Position numbers and translations under genes: made by a program. Below the pieces are notes generated by a model that was not told where the DNA came from, searched no databases, and saw only the letters and a list, made by a program, of their open reading frames with translations. Positions 24,873-33,193 of a DNA stretch of 64,000 nucleotides are shown one piece after another; position 1 is the first letter of the stretch, and every line of letters starts with the position of its first letter. Source of the DNA: Fredinandcohnia aciditolerans. GTDB lineage: Bacteria; Bacillota; Bacilli; Bacillales; Bacillaceae_L. The stretch lies in NCBI GenBank assembly GCA_003640645.1, contig QGHH01000008.1, positions 103,847-167,846 on the forward strand, read 5' to 3'.

Positions 24873-25187
24873 TTACTCAACGTAAACTGCTGTTCCATAT
24901 GCAATAATTTCAGATGCATTTTGCATAACAGCTGAGGTTTGTAATCGCATCCCGATTACCGCATTTGCTCCTTTTGCTTTTGCATCTTCCACCATTCGAC
25001 CAATTGCTTTTTGGCGGGCTTCTTCTAGCATTTCAGTATAATCGGAGATCTCTCCTCCAACAATTGTTTTTAATCCAGCCATTATATCTTTACCAATATG
25101 CTTTGACTGAACTGTACCTCCTCTTGCAAATCCTTTAAGTTCTTTTACTTCTTTTCCAGGTACAAAATCAGTAGTCACGATAATCAT
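24873..25187 (-). CDS. YbjQ/UPF0145 family protein
   Basis: 104 residues from the chosen ATG (25187), which has GAGGAGG nine bases upstream; the longer frame starts inside the upstream gene. Typical features of the family: MIIVTTDFVPGKEV, GGEISDYTEMLEEARQ, and AKGANAVIGMRL with a C-terminal AYGTAVYVE. The family forms pentameric rings; its function is unsettled. It overlaps the end of the yxlE-like gene by 20 bp, so it belongs to the sigY operon here. Confidence 0.85.
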   Translation of the reverse strand: MIIVTTDFVPGKEVKELKGFARGGTVQSKHIGKDIMAGLKTIVGGEISDYTEMLEEARQKAIGRMVEDAKAKGANAVIGMRLQTSAVMQNASEIIAYGTAVYVE

Positions 25188-25377
25188 TTTCGTCATCCTC
25201 CTCTTTCTCACGTTTTCGTTCCCATACTAATAGGGCAAATAATAGAATAATGGCAACCATGTAAAAGGCATAGAATGTTAGTGCCTTTGAAATATCAATA
25301 AACAAAAATACAATTCCTACGATTTGTCCTACAATGGCTATCATCAATACAATATATTTTGCAATATTCCTCATCAT
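25168..25377 (-). CDS. yxlE: YxlE-like small membrane protein
   Basis: 69 residues: two hydrophobic helices and a strongly acidic C-terminus (EKEEDDENDYRDY). By position it corresponds to YxlE, a negative regulator of SigY activity. It overlaps the previous gene by four bases. Sequence similarity to YxlE is weak by eye, so the name rests mainly on order. Confidence 0.6.
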   Translation of the reverse strand: MMRNIAKYIVLMIAIVGQIVGIVFLFIDISKALTFYAFYMVAIILLFALLVWERKREKEEDDENDYRDY

Positions 25378-25577
25378 TCCCTACCTGCTTTACGTCGATA
25401 AATTTTTCTTGCAATAATAAGATAACAAAGAAGGGGCAACGGTGATTGAATTAATCCCCATATTCCCCAAAACCAATAATTATGCCCCCGCTTTCTAGCA
25501 TCTAAAAACAACCAAAAGCTTTGAATAAGAAGGGCAATCACAGCCACCATAATAAGTAGAGTATCATTCGTATTCAT
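25374..25577 (-). CDS. yxlD: YxlD-like small membrane protein (PLDNc_N-like)
   Basis: 67 residues from ATG at 25577, supported by AAGGTGAT six bases upstream. Two membrane helices flank WLFLDARKRGHNYWFWGIWG, a pattern seen in phospholipase-D N-terminal-like membrane proteins and in YxlD. It sits between yxlC and yxlE as in the B. subtilis sigY operon, where YxlD helps inhibit SigY. Confidence 0.68.
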   Translation of the reverse strand: MNTNDTLLIMVAVIALLIQSFWLFLDARKRGHNYWFWGIWGLIQSPLPLLCYLIIARKIYRRKAGRE

Positions 25578-25923
25578 GTACAATCACCTTTTTTCGATAA
25601 CGAAAGAAGCTATATACTGGCAAGCTAATTGTTACAATACCTTGAATTACAATAAATGCTAGAGGAAGTCGGAAAAATGCCGTTATTAAAGCCGTCATGA
25701 TGAATAATGCAATCAAAATAAATGCGGTCAGTTCTCGTCTAAACTTCTTCTTTTGTTTTTGTTGTGCAGTTGCTACCATTTGTTCAAATACTTGTAGGTC
25801 CGGAGTGAAAACCGAGTAATGATGATCTATTTTAGTGAGTGCTTCATTTATATCTTGAATCGTTTCTGGATCCTCTTCAAGTCGTTGTTCGTTTTTTAAT
25901 AGAGTTAGCTTGTTTTTCTTCAT
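25564..25923 (-). CDS. yxlC: YxlC-like anti-sigma component (DUF5345)
   Basis: 119 residues. A soluble N-terminal half (about 1-60) contains INEALTKIDHHYSVFTPDLQ, followed by two membrane helices (about 65-105). This layout and position match YxlC, which with YxlD restrains SigY. The start lies inside the 3' end of sigY (47-bp overlap) behind AAAGGAG, and it also overlaps yxlD, so translation of the set is tightly coupled. Confidence 0.78.
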   Translation of the reverse strand: MKKNKLTLLKNEQRLEEDPETIQDINEALTKIDHHYSVFTPDLQVFEQMVATAQQKQKKKFRRELTAFILIALFIMTALITAFFRLPLAFIVIQGIVTISLPVYSFFRYRKKVIVHEYE

Positions 25924-26440
25924 TAGGTCTCAACTCCTTTCTCACTGTATGAATTCCATTATGTATTCTTGATTTAACAGTACCGATGGCGATATGAAGC
26001 ATATCAGCGATTTCTTCATATGAATATCCATAATAATGTTTGAGAACAATTGGAATCCGAATTTCATCTGAAAGCCTTCCCAGTGCATCAAGAACATCAT
26101 TCCAATCCTCAGATTGGTTCTCGAATTGCCACTTCATTTTTCGTAATGCTTGCTCCTGTTGCTGATAATTTTGTTCGCGTTTCTTTTTGCGGATAGTGTC
26201 TATGTATAAGTTCGTAGCAATTGTTATGAGCCATGAGGAGAATTTTGCTTTACCGTTATACATATTAATTTTTTCCATGCTTTTCATCATTGCCTCTTGT
26301 GCGATGTCTTCAGCAATATCAGGTTTCATTGTAACTTTTATTAAATACTTAACTAAAAAAGGATAATGTTCTTTAAAAAGCATTGCAAACGCGAGTGAGT
26401 CACCACGCTTTGCACTGCGAATTAGTTCCTTTTCATCCAT
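25877..26440 (-). CDS. sigY: ECF RNA polymerase sigma factor SigY
   Basis: 187 residues. Sigma region 2 includes EDIAQEAMMKSMEKI and FSSWLITIATNLYIDTIRKKKR. Region 4 has the helix-turn-helix YSYEEIADMLHIAIGTVKSR. The gene is followed by yxlC-, yxlD- and yxlE-like genes, as in the B. subtilis sigY operon. The regulator is likely autoregulated through the promoter at 26492. The start ATG is preceded by GGGGGAG. Confidence 0.9.
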   Translation of the reverse strand: MDEKELIRSAKRGDSLAFAMLFKEHYPFLVKYLIKVTMKPDIAEDIAQEAMMKSMEKINMYNGKAKFSSWLITIATNLYIDTIRKKKREQNYQQQEQALRKMKWQFENQSEDWNDVLDALGRLSDEIRIPIVLKHYYGYSYEEIADMLHIAIGTVKSRIHNGIHTVRKELRPNEEKQANSIKKRTTT

Positions 26441-26491
26441 GCATTGAATTCTCCCCCGAGAAGATTTGGTTATTTTTATTTTTCGCTAATA

Positions 26492-26517
26492 GTACGTATG
26501 AAGTCATTAAAAAGTTC
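26492..26517 (-). promoter_or_regulatory. Candidate autoregulatory ECF promoter of sigY
   Basis: Minus strand TGAAC (26513-26517) and CGTA (26492-26495) are separated by 17 bp, which fits the general ECF pattern recognised by SigY-type factors (TGAAC and CGT). It lies about 50 bp before the start codon. Confidence 0.5.
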
Positions 26518-26621
26518 ACTCTCAGTTAAAAAAAATTTAATATATTCGTTTTCAACAGTTTAACCCATCCTATAGAAAATTACATTCACCATTTTGACTC
26601 AATAATGGAGTTATCCTCTGA

Positions 26622-28650
26622 TCTTGTCCGAATCATGCTAGCATTAGAAGTCTTACTTGGAGATTTCCTTTGGCCCTTGTCTGAATCACGCTCTTATTCC
26701 GACTCATCTTTGGAGATTTTCTCTGGCCTTGTCTGAATCACACTCGCATTTAGACTCATACCTGGGGATTTCCTCGGGCCTTGTCTGAATCACGCCCGCA
26801 TTCGGACTGATACTCGGGGATTTCCTCGGGCCTTGTCTGAATCACACCTTATTCGGACTCATGCTTGGAAAGTTCCTCTGACCTTGTCTGAATCACACCC
26901 GCATTCTGACTCATACTTGGGGATTTCTTCTTGCCTTGTCTGAATCACACCCGCATTTTGACTCATACTCGGAGATTTCCTCTGGCCTTATCGGAATCAC
27001 ACCCTTATTCGGACTCATGCTTGGAAATTTCCTCTGACCTTGTCTGAATCACACCCTTATTCGGACTCATGCTTGGAAAGTTCCTCTGACCTTGTCTGAA
27101 TCACACCCGCATTCTGACTCATACTCGGAGATTTCCTCGGGCCTTGTCTGAATCACACCCTTATTCGGACTCATGCCTGGAGATTTCCTATTGCCTTGTC
27201 TGAATCACACCCGCATTTTGACTCAAACTCGGAGATTTCCTCGGGCCTTGTCGGAATCATACCCTCATTCCGACTCATCCTTGGAAATTTCCTCTGACCT
27301 TGTCTGAATCACACCCGCATTTTGACTCATACTCGGAGATTTCCTCGGGCCTTGTCGGAATCACACCCTTATTCGGACTCATGCCTGGAGATTTCCTATT
27401 GCCTTGTCTGAATCACGCCCGCATTCGGACTGATACTCGGAGATTTCTTCTGACCTTGTCCGAATCATACCCTCATTCCGACTCATCCTTGGAAATTTCC
27501 TCTGACCTTGTCGGAATCACACCCTTATTCGGACTCATGCCTGGAGATTTCCTATTGCCTTGTCTGAATCACGCCCGCATTCGGACTGATACTCGGAGAT
27601 TTCTTCTGACCTTGTCCGAATCATACCCTCATTCCGACTCATCCTTGGAAATTTCCTCTGACCTTGTCGGAATCACACCCTTATTCGGACTCATGCCTGG
27701 AGATTTCCTATTGCCTTGTCTGAATCACGCCCGCATTCTGACTCATACTTGGGGATTTCTTCTTGCCTTGTCTGAATCACACCATTATTCGGACTCATGC
27801 CTGGAGATTTCCTATTGCCTTGTCTGAATCACGCCCGCATTCTGACTGATACTCGGAGATTCCCTCTGACCTTGTCCGAATCATACCCTCATTCCGACTC
27901 ATCCTTGGAGATTTCCTATTGCCTTGTCTGAATCACGCCATTATTAGGACTCATGCCTAGAGATTTCCTATAGCATTGTCTGAATCACACCCGCATTCGG
28001 ACTCATGCATAGAGATTCCCTATGGCCTTGTCTGAATCACACCATTATTCGGACTCATGCCCGGAGATTTCCTATAGCCTTGTCTGAATCACACCATTAT
28101 TAGGACTCATGCCTAGAGATTTCCTATAGCATTGTCTGAATCACACTCGCATTTAGACTCATACCTGGGGATTTCCTCGGGACTTGTCTGAATCACGCCC
28201 GCATTCGGACTGATACTCGGAGATTTCCTCTGACCTTGTCCGAATCATACCCTCATTCCGACTCATCCTTGGAAATTTCCTCTGACCTTGTCCGAATCAT
28301 ACCCTCATTCCGACTCATCCTTGGAAATTTCCTTTGACCTTGTCTGAATCACACCCTTATTCGGACTCATGCCTAGAGATTCCCTATGGCCTTGTCTGAA
28401 TCACACCATTATTCGGACTCATGCCCGGAGATTTCCTATAGCCTTGTCTGAATCACACCTTTATTCGGACTCATACTCAAAGATTTCCTCTGACCTTGTC
28501 TGAATCACACCCGCATTCGGACTCATGCTTGGGGATTTCCTATATCATTGTCCGAATCACACCCTCATTCGGATTCATCCTTGGAAAGTTCCTCTATCAT
28601 TGTCTGAATCACACTCTCTTTCCGACTCATGCTCGCTGTCTTCCAATATA
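26622..28650. repeat. Tandem array of about 39 imperfect 52-bp repeats
   Basis: Consensus unit on the plus strand: CCTTGTCTGAATCACACCC, then GCATTCGGACTCAT, then RCYYGGAGATTTCCTCTGR. Unit starts fall at 26622, 26675, 26727, 26779, 26831, 26882 and so on up to 28598, almost all 52 bp apart. Each unit holds an inverted GTCYGAAT/ATTCGGAC. The period is not a multiple of three and frames are not preserved over the array, so the 175-codon frame at 27300 is not a gene. Three units (156 bp) are reiterated almost exactly at 27350, 27506 and 27662. Confidence 0.95.
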
Positions 28651-28687
28651 CTAGACGCAATAACACTTTTTTTACAGATTCAACGCC

Positions 28688-28722
28688 AAAAAGAAAAGCA
28701 GCTTTTGAGTAAGCTGCTTTTT
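28688..28722 (-). terminator. Intrinsic terminator after floT
   Basis: AAAGCAGCTT/AAGCTGCTTT hairpin with a T-rich tail on the minus strand, just after the floT stop codon. Confidence 0.85.
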
Positions 28723-28730
28723 GATTCATA

Positions 28731-30266
28731 TTATTCTTTATCTGTTGACTCCGCTTTTCTAGTATGGACTAATTCATCCGTTAACTGGTCGATGCTGTTT
28801 TTCACATTACCTTTACCAGATAGGTTTTCAATAATTTCTTTTACATCAATACCTGAGGATGCTTTTAAAGACTCTTGAAGAGTTGACATCAAATTAGTAG
28901 CATAACCAGTTACCTTATTGGCGCCACTATTTTCCCCATTACTACCAGTATCCACAACTGTAATTTTGTCGATATTTGATAATGGTGCTGCCACTTCTTT
29001 CGCATATTGAGGAAGCATTTTAATAACCATATCGAGGATAGCCGCTTTCCCATATTGCTCGAATGCTTCTGCAATTTTTTGTTTTGCTTCCGCTTCTGCA
29101 AGACCTTTCAAACGGATAATATCTGCTTCAGATTCCCCTTGTGCACGTTGTGCTTCCGCTTTTGCAAGACCATCAATACGGATTTTCTCTGCTTCCGCTT
29201 TTGCCATTGCTTCAATTCGATATTTATTTGCATCTGCTTCAGCTAACTGCTTCGCTTTTTCAGCTTCTGCCGCTTGAACAACTGAGTAACGGTCAGCGTC
29301 TGCTTTCTTCTTAACCTCTGAATCGTACTGCTTCTCACGACGTAGGATCTCTTTTTCTTCGAGTTCAATTTGCTTCTGTCTTTCAATGATTTGGATTTGC
29401 ATTTGCTGTTCAGTTACCTCTTGTTTCGCTCTCGCTTCTTCTAAGTGGTATGCTTGGTCAGCACGTGCTTTCGCGATATCCTGCTCTCTACGGAATTCAG
29501 CAATTTTCAATTGATTGATTTTTTCTGCTTCCGCAACCTCAGTAGCTCGCTCTAACTCAGACTTCTGCGCTTCTTTCTCGGCTTCTGCACGTTTAATACG
29601 TGTTTCTTTTTCAGCTTCAGCTGTTGCAATATCTGCGTCACGCTTTACTTGAGCAATTCTTGGCTTACCAAGTGAATCTAAGTAACCATTTTTATCACGA
29701 ACATCCTTAATTGTAAACGACACAATGATAAGACCCATTTTCGCTAAATCCTGTGATGCGACACGTTGTACTTCTTGTGAAAACTTATCACGATTTTTAT
29801 AGATTTCTTCGACGGTCATTGAACCGAGGATTGAACGAAGATGACCTTCTAATACTTCTCTTGCTTCATTTTCTCGATCTTCTTTTCGTTTACCTAAAAA
29901 TTGTTCAGCTGCCGTTGCAATTTCAGATATGGAACCACCAATTTTAATAATTGCTGTTCCATCCGCCATTACCGGCACACCCTGCTCTGTGTAAACTTCG
30001 GGTGTTTGAACATCTAGTTTACTAGATAAGAGACTTAAAGGTTCAGCCTGTTGGAAGACAGGAAGTACAAATGTACCGCCACCGCGGACAATTTTGATTC
30101 GATTTCCTGATTCGTCTACATGAACATTTTTTCCACCTAAATAACTACCCGTTACAATAAGAGCTTCATCGGGACCAGCCGTTCTGTACTTTGTAACAAA
30201 TACCCCAATAAGTGCAAGAAGTAAAAATGCGACTACCCCAATTACAATCCAAATTCCTGTTGTCAT
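28731..30266 (-). CDS. floT: Flotillin FloT (YuaG)
   Basis: 511 residues (B. subtilis FloT about 509). N-terminal membrane hairpin (about 5-27), an SPFH/band-7 domain (about 30-200) and a long coiled-coil flotillin region with repeated A-E-A-E-K motifs (KAEAEKIRIDGLAKAEAQRA). It scaffolds membrane microdomains. Its start overlaps yuaF by four bases. The shared promoter has a SigW signature. Confidence 0.95.
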   Translation of the reverse strand: MTTGIWIVIGVVAFLLLALIGVFVTKYRTAGPDEALIVTGSYLGGKNVHVDESGNRIKIVRGGGTFVLPVFQQAEPLSLLSSKLDVQTPEVYTEQGVPVMADGTAIIKIGGSISEIATAAEQFLGKRKEDRENEAREVLEGHLRSILGSMTVEEIYKNRDKFSQEVQRVASQDLAKMGLIIVSFTIKDVRDKNGYLDSLGKPRIAQVKRDADIATAEAEKETRIKRAEAEKEAQKSELERATEVAEAEKINQLKIAEFRREQDIAKARADQAYHLEEARAKQEVTEQQMQIQIIERQKQIELEEKEILRREKQYDSEVKKKADADRYSVVQAAEAEKAKQLAEADANKYRIEAMAKAEAEKIRIDGLAKAEAQRAQGESEADIIRLKGLAEAEAKQKIAEAFEQYGKAAILDMVIKMLPQYAKEVAAPLSNIDKITVVDTGSNGENSGANKVTGYATNLMSTLQESLKASSGIDVKEIIENLSGKGNVKNSIDQLTDELVHTRKAESTDKE

Positions 30267-30808
30267 TGTTGATTTCCCCCTTTAATCATCATATTTTGGT
30301 AAGGCAGGACGTAGGCAACGCCTTCCTTTACATCTATAATAAGAACCTTTTCATCATATGGAATTGGTTCATTATTAAAGCTCTTAGCAGATTTGGCGAT
30401 TGTGCCACTGATTCCCTCAATGACAACCTCGCCGAAGCCATCAATCGGGATTGACGTAATAACTTTTCCGATTCTCCCTTTCAAATCCTCTTCCCTGTAT
30501 ACCATCGATTCCTCAGCAGAAGACAACGGGATTAATACAAATACATTTAATAATGTGACTAAAATAAGTGCTAATACTAGTGAAATAACAAAAATTAATA
30601 AACTATGAAAGGAAAGTATTTTTTCAAAAATGTACCCAGATGCGCTCAAAAAGGTGAGGAATGAGAAGATAAGTGTTGGGCTTAAGAAACTATCTGGAAA
30701 AATCCCCTCTAAAAAATCGCCAAATAAGATAAAAAGAAGGGTACCAATTCCACTAATGACTAAGCCAATCAAATAAATCGTTTCAATGTCATATCCGAAT
30801 AATTCCAT
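30263..30808 (-). CDS. yuaF: NfeD-like membrane protein YuaF
   Basis: 181 residues: about three membrane helices in the first 100 residues and a C-terminal OB-fold domain (about 110-180; GRIGKVITSIPIDGFGEVVI). NfeD-type proteins are partners of flotillins, and yuaF lies directly upstream of floT as in B. subtilis. Ribosome site GGAGGTGAAG. Confidence 0.9.
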   Translation of the reverse strand: MELFGYDIETIYLIGLVISGIGTLLFILFGDFLEGIFPDSFLSPTLIFSFLTFLSASGYIFEKILSFHSLLIFVISLVLALILVTLLNVFVLIPLSSAEESMVYREEDLKGRIGKVITSIPIDGFGEVVIEGISGTIAKSAKSFNNEPIPYDEKVLIIDVKEGVAYVLPYQNMMIKGGNQQ

Positions 30809-30863
30809 AGCTTCACCTCCAAATCCAACATAATAATTATGAAATTTTCTTTACAATCTCATT

Positions 30864-30890
30864 TACGGAAAATACTTGAAAAAGGTTTCA
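30864..30890 (-). promoter_or_regulatory. SigW-type promoter of yuaF-floT
   Basis: Minus strand TGAAAC (30885-30890), 17-bp spacer, CGTA (30864-30867), the standard sigma-W signature. In B. subtilis this operon belongs to the SigW envelope-stress regulon, which supports the call. Confidence 0.78.
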
Positions 30891-30956
30891 TTTTTTTAAA
30901 AAGAATTTTAGATAATTTGCAAACCATAAGTAAATCTTATGTAACAGTCGTATTAA

Positions 30957-30990
30957 ACAAAAAAGAAAGATCCCTTCATCAGGGACCTTC
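30957..30990 (-). terminator. Intrinsic terminator after pbp
   Basis: Minus strand GGTCCCT/AGGGATC hairpin followed by TTTCTTTTTTG, just downstream of the penicillin-binding protein gene. Confidence 0.8.
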
Positions 30991-30993
30991 CTC

Positions 30994-33048
30994 TCAGTCA
31001 TCTTTATGCTTCTTTCTCTTTTTTTCTTCCTTTTTACGCTCTTTCTCTTCTTCTTTCCTTTTTTTCGCTTCTTCTTTCTTCTTTTTTCCCTCTTCTTTCC
31101 ACTTATCTTTACCTTTGCCGTTATCTTTTTTCTTATCTGGTTTCTTCCACTCATTCTCCTTTTTCTTAACAGGAGCCTGATAGGCTGGGAGATTGAATGA
31201 AGTAGGTGGGGTATTACTTAATGACTGTTGCATCAATTCTTTAAAAATGGTTGCAGCCGTTGAACTAGTAGTCGTTAAATAGTGTTTTTCATCTGTCTTG
31301 TCATATCCAAGCCAGACTGCACCAACAAGTTCAGGTGTATATCCGACCATCCAAATATCCTTTGCCCCATTTACACCATCAATAGCTACCTGAGTTGAAC
31401 CGGTCTTACCGGCTACTTCTCTTCCCTCTATTTTCGCATTTCGGCCAGACCCGTTCTCAACAGCGCCTTTCAGCAAGAATGTCATTCTTTTTGCAACCTC
31501 TGGGGTTGTAATTTGTACAGGCGCTTCTTTCCACTCGGCAATGGTTTCACCATTTGTATCAATAATTTTTGAAATTGCATGTGCCTTCATCTTTTTCCCT
31601 TCATTTGGAAAGGTTGTATAGGCTTCAGCCATGTGAATGGGGGCAACCCCCTTATCCAGACCTCCAAGAGCAAGACTCAAATTATGATCATTTTCCGTTA
31701 TCGGAAGACCAAATTCGTTTACAGCATCAATCCCGCTTTTTAGTCCAATTTCATTTAAGAGCCAAACTGCTGGAACATTATCGGAATTCCTCACTGCATC
31801 GTATAAAGTGACACTGCCTTTAAAACTTCCACTTACATTTGATGGTTGGTAGCCGTTGAAACTCATTGGTTTATCAGGGAGGACATCGTACACACTGTAG
31901 CCTCGTTCCAAAGCTGGCGTGTATACTGAAAGTGGTTTGATTGTTGAACCCGGCTGTCTTTTCAATTGAGTTGCATGATTGAAACCACGAAATACATGCT
32001 CTCCACGACCTCCAACTAGGGCGTTTATTCCACCCGTCTTCGGGTCTACTAAAATAGCTCCACTTTGTAGCAATTGATCTTCTGGACTTGCAGGAAATAG
32101 GCTGTCATTTTTATATACATTTTCAGCAGATTCCTGCATGTGAGGATCCAGTTCTGTATAAATTTCCAAACCACCAGACATCACCTCATTTTGGGTGAGT
32201 CCATATTTTTCAATGGCTTCTTCAATAATATAGTCGACATAATAAGGGTATTTTCCTTCATATGGATCAAGTTGGCGCCCCTTGAACACAATTTCTTGTG
32301 CCTTAGCTTCCTTCACTTGGTCAGAAGATAAATAACCCTGTTCCTCCATCGCTGCTAATACAAGATCCCTACGGTTAAGCGATTTTTCCTCGTTAATTAA
32401 TGGGTTCATCGTCGAAGGTGCTTTAATAATACCAGCAAGAATAGCTCCTTCACTAACTGTTAGTTCATTAACCTCTTTGCCAAAATACGTTCTTGAAGCA
32501 TTTTTTATGCCCCATGCCCCTTCACCAAAATAGATTTGATTCAAATACATTTCAATAATTTTTTCCTTCGAAAATGTACGTTCTATCTTTTGAGCAATGA
32601 AGAATTCATCAATTTTTCGTTTCAGTGTTTGATCATGAGTTAGAAAGACGTTCTTTGTTAATTGCTGGGTAATCGTACTACCGCCCTCTACAATACCACC
32701 CGCTTTTAAATTTCGGAAAAGCGCACGAAAAATACCGATATAGTCCACCCCTGGATGTTTGTAAAATCGGCGGTCTTCAATGGCAACTAATGCATTGATG
32801 ACATGTGGCGGAATTTTTTCATAGCTTACACCTTCGATTTTAGGTCCAGGTACCTTACTGGCAATTTCTCCATTTTTATCATAAATAATAGTTGGTTCCG
32901 GCAATGGATTGTTCAAAGCACTAACATCCCGAGAATTGATATACATGTTGAGCCCAACAGTAATAACTAAAATAAAAACCAACCCAATTAACAGGATGAT
33001 TTTTACTTTTCCTACTTCGGACAAAGTCTTCATGAAGTTTTTTCCCAT
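30994..33048 (-). CDS. Class A penicillin-binding protein (PBP1A family)
   Basis: 684 residues from ATG 33048, chosen because GGAGGG lies ten bases upstream; a frame open to 33141 adds 31 residues without a ribosome site. One membrane anchor (about 15-35), then a GT51 glycosyltransferase (EDRRFYKHPGVD, GGSTITQQLTKN, EMYLNQIYFG), then a transpeptidase (active-site PGSTIKP, SDN, KTGS). The enzyme polymerises and cross-links peptidoglycan. The last 60 residues are a Lys/Glu-rich tail (KKKEEAKKRKEEEKERKK). Confidence 0.93.
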   Translation of the reverse strand: MGKNFMKTLSEVGKVKIILLIGLVFILVITVGLNMYINSRDVSALNNPLPEPTIIYDKNGEIASKVPGPKIEGVSYEKIPPHVINALVAIEDRRFYKHPGVDYIGIFRALFRNLKAGGIVEGGSTITQQLTKNVFLTHDQTLKRKIDEFFIAQKIERTFSKEKIIEMYLNQIYFGEGAWGIKNASRTYFGKEVNELTVSEGAILAGIIKAPSTMNPLINEEKSLNRRDLVLAAMEEQGYLSSDQVKEAKAQEIVFKGRQLDPYEGKYPYYVDYIIEEAIEKYGLTQNEVMSGGLEIYTELDPHMQESAENVYKNDSLFPASPEDQLLQSGAILVDPKTGGINALVGGRGEHVFRGFNHATQLKRQPGSTIKPLSVYTPALERGYSVYDVLPDKPMSFNGYQPSNVSGSFKGSVTLYDAVRNSDNVPAVWLLNEIGLKSGIDAVNEFGLPITENDHNLSLALGGLDKGVAPIHMAEAYTTFPNEGKKMKAHAISKIIDTNGETIAEWKEAPVQITTPEVAKRMTFLLKGAVENGSGRNAKIEGREVAGKTGSTQVAIDGVNGAKDIWMVGYTPELVGAVWLGYDKTDEKHYLTTTSSTAATIFKELMQQSLSNTPPTSFNLPAYQAPVKKKENEWKKPDKKKDNGKGKDKWKEEGKKKKEEAKKRKEEEKERKKEEKKRKKHKDD

Positions 33049-33193
33049 TATTCGAATGCCCTCCAAATGTGCTAGTAAGAATAATATCGCAAAAATAGCG
33101 CTACATATATTTATTCGAACAAGAAAAATTTTTATGATCATACAAAAGATATATTTTTTAAAAATTGGTTAGTGGAGGGGGAACTGTCGCGAA

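Noticed and set aside
27300-27827. 175-codon open frame with internal repeats inside the 52-bp array
   Set aside because: It arises because three 52-bp units make 156 bp, an exact number of codons. It has no ribosome site, and the frame is lost in the more diverged units on both sides.
26622-28650. CRISPR array
   Set aside because: There are no alternating constant repeats and unique spacers; the whole 52-bp unit is repeated with scattered changes, and no cas genes are present.
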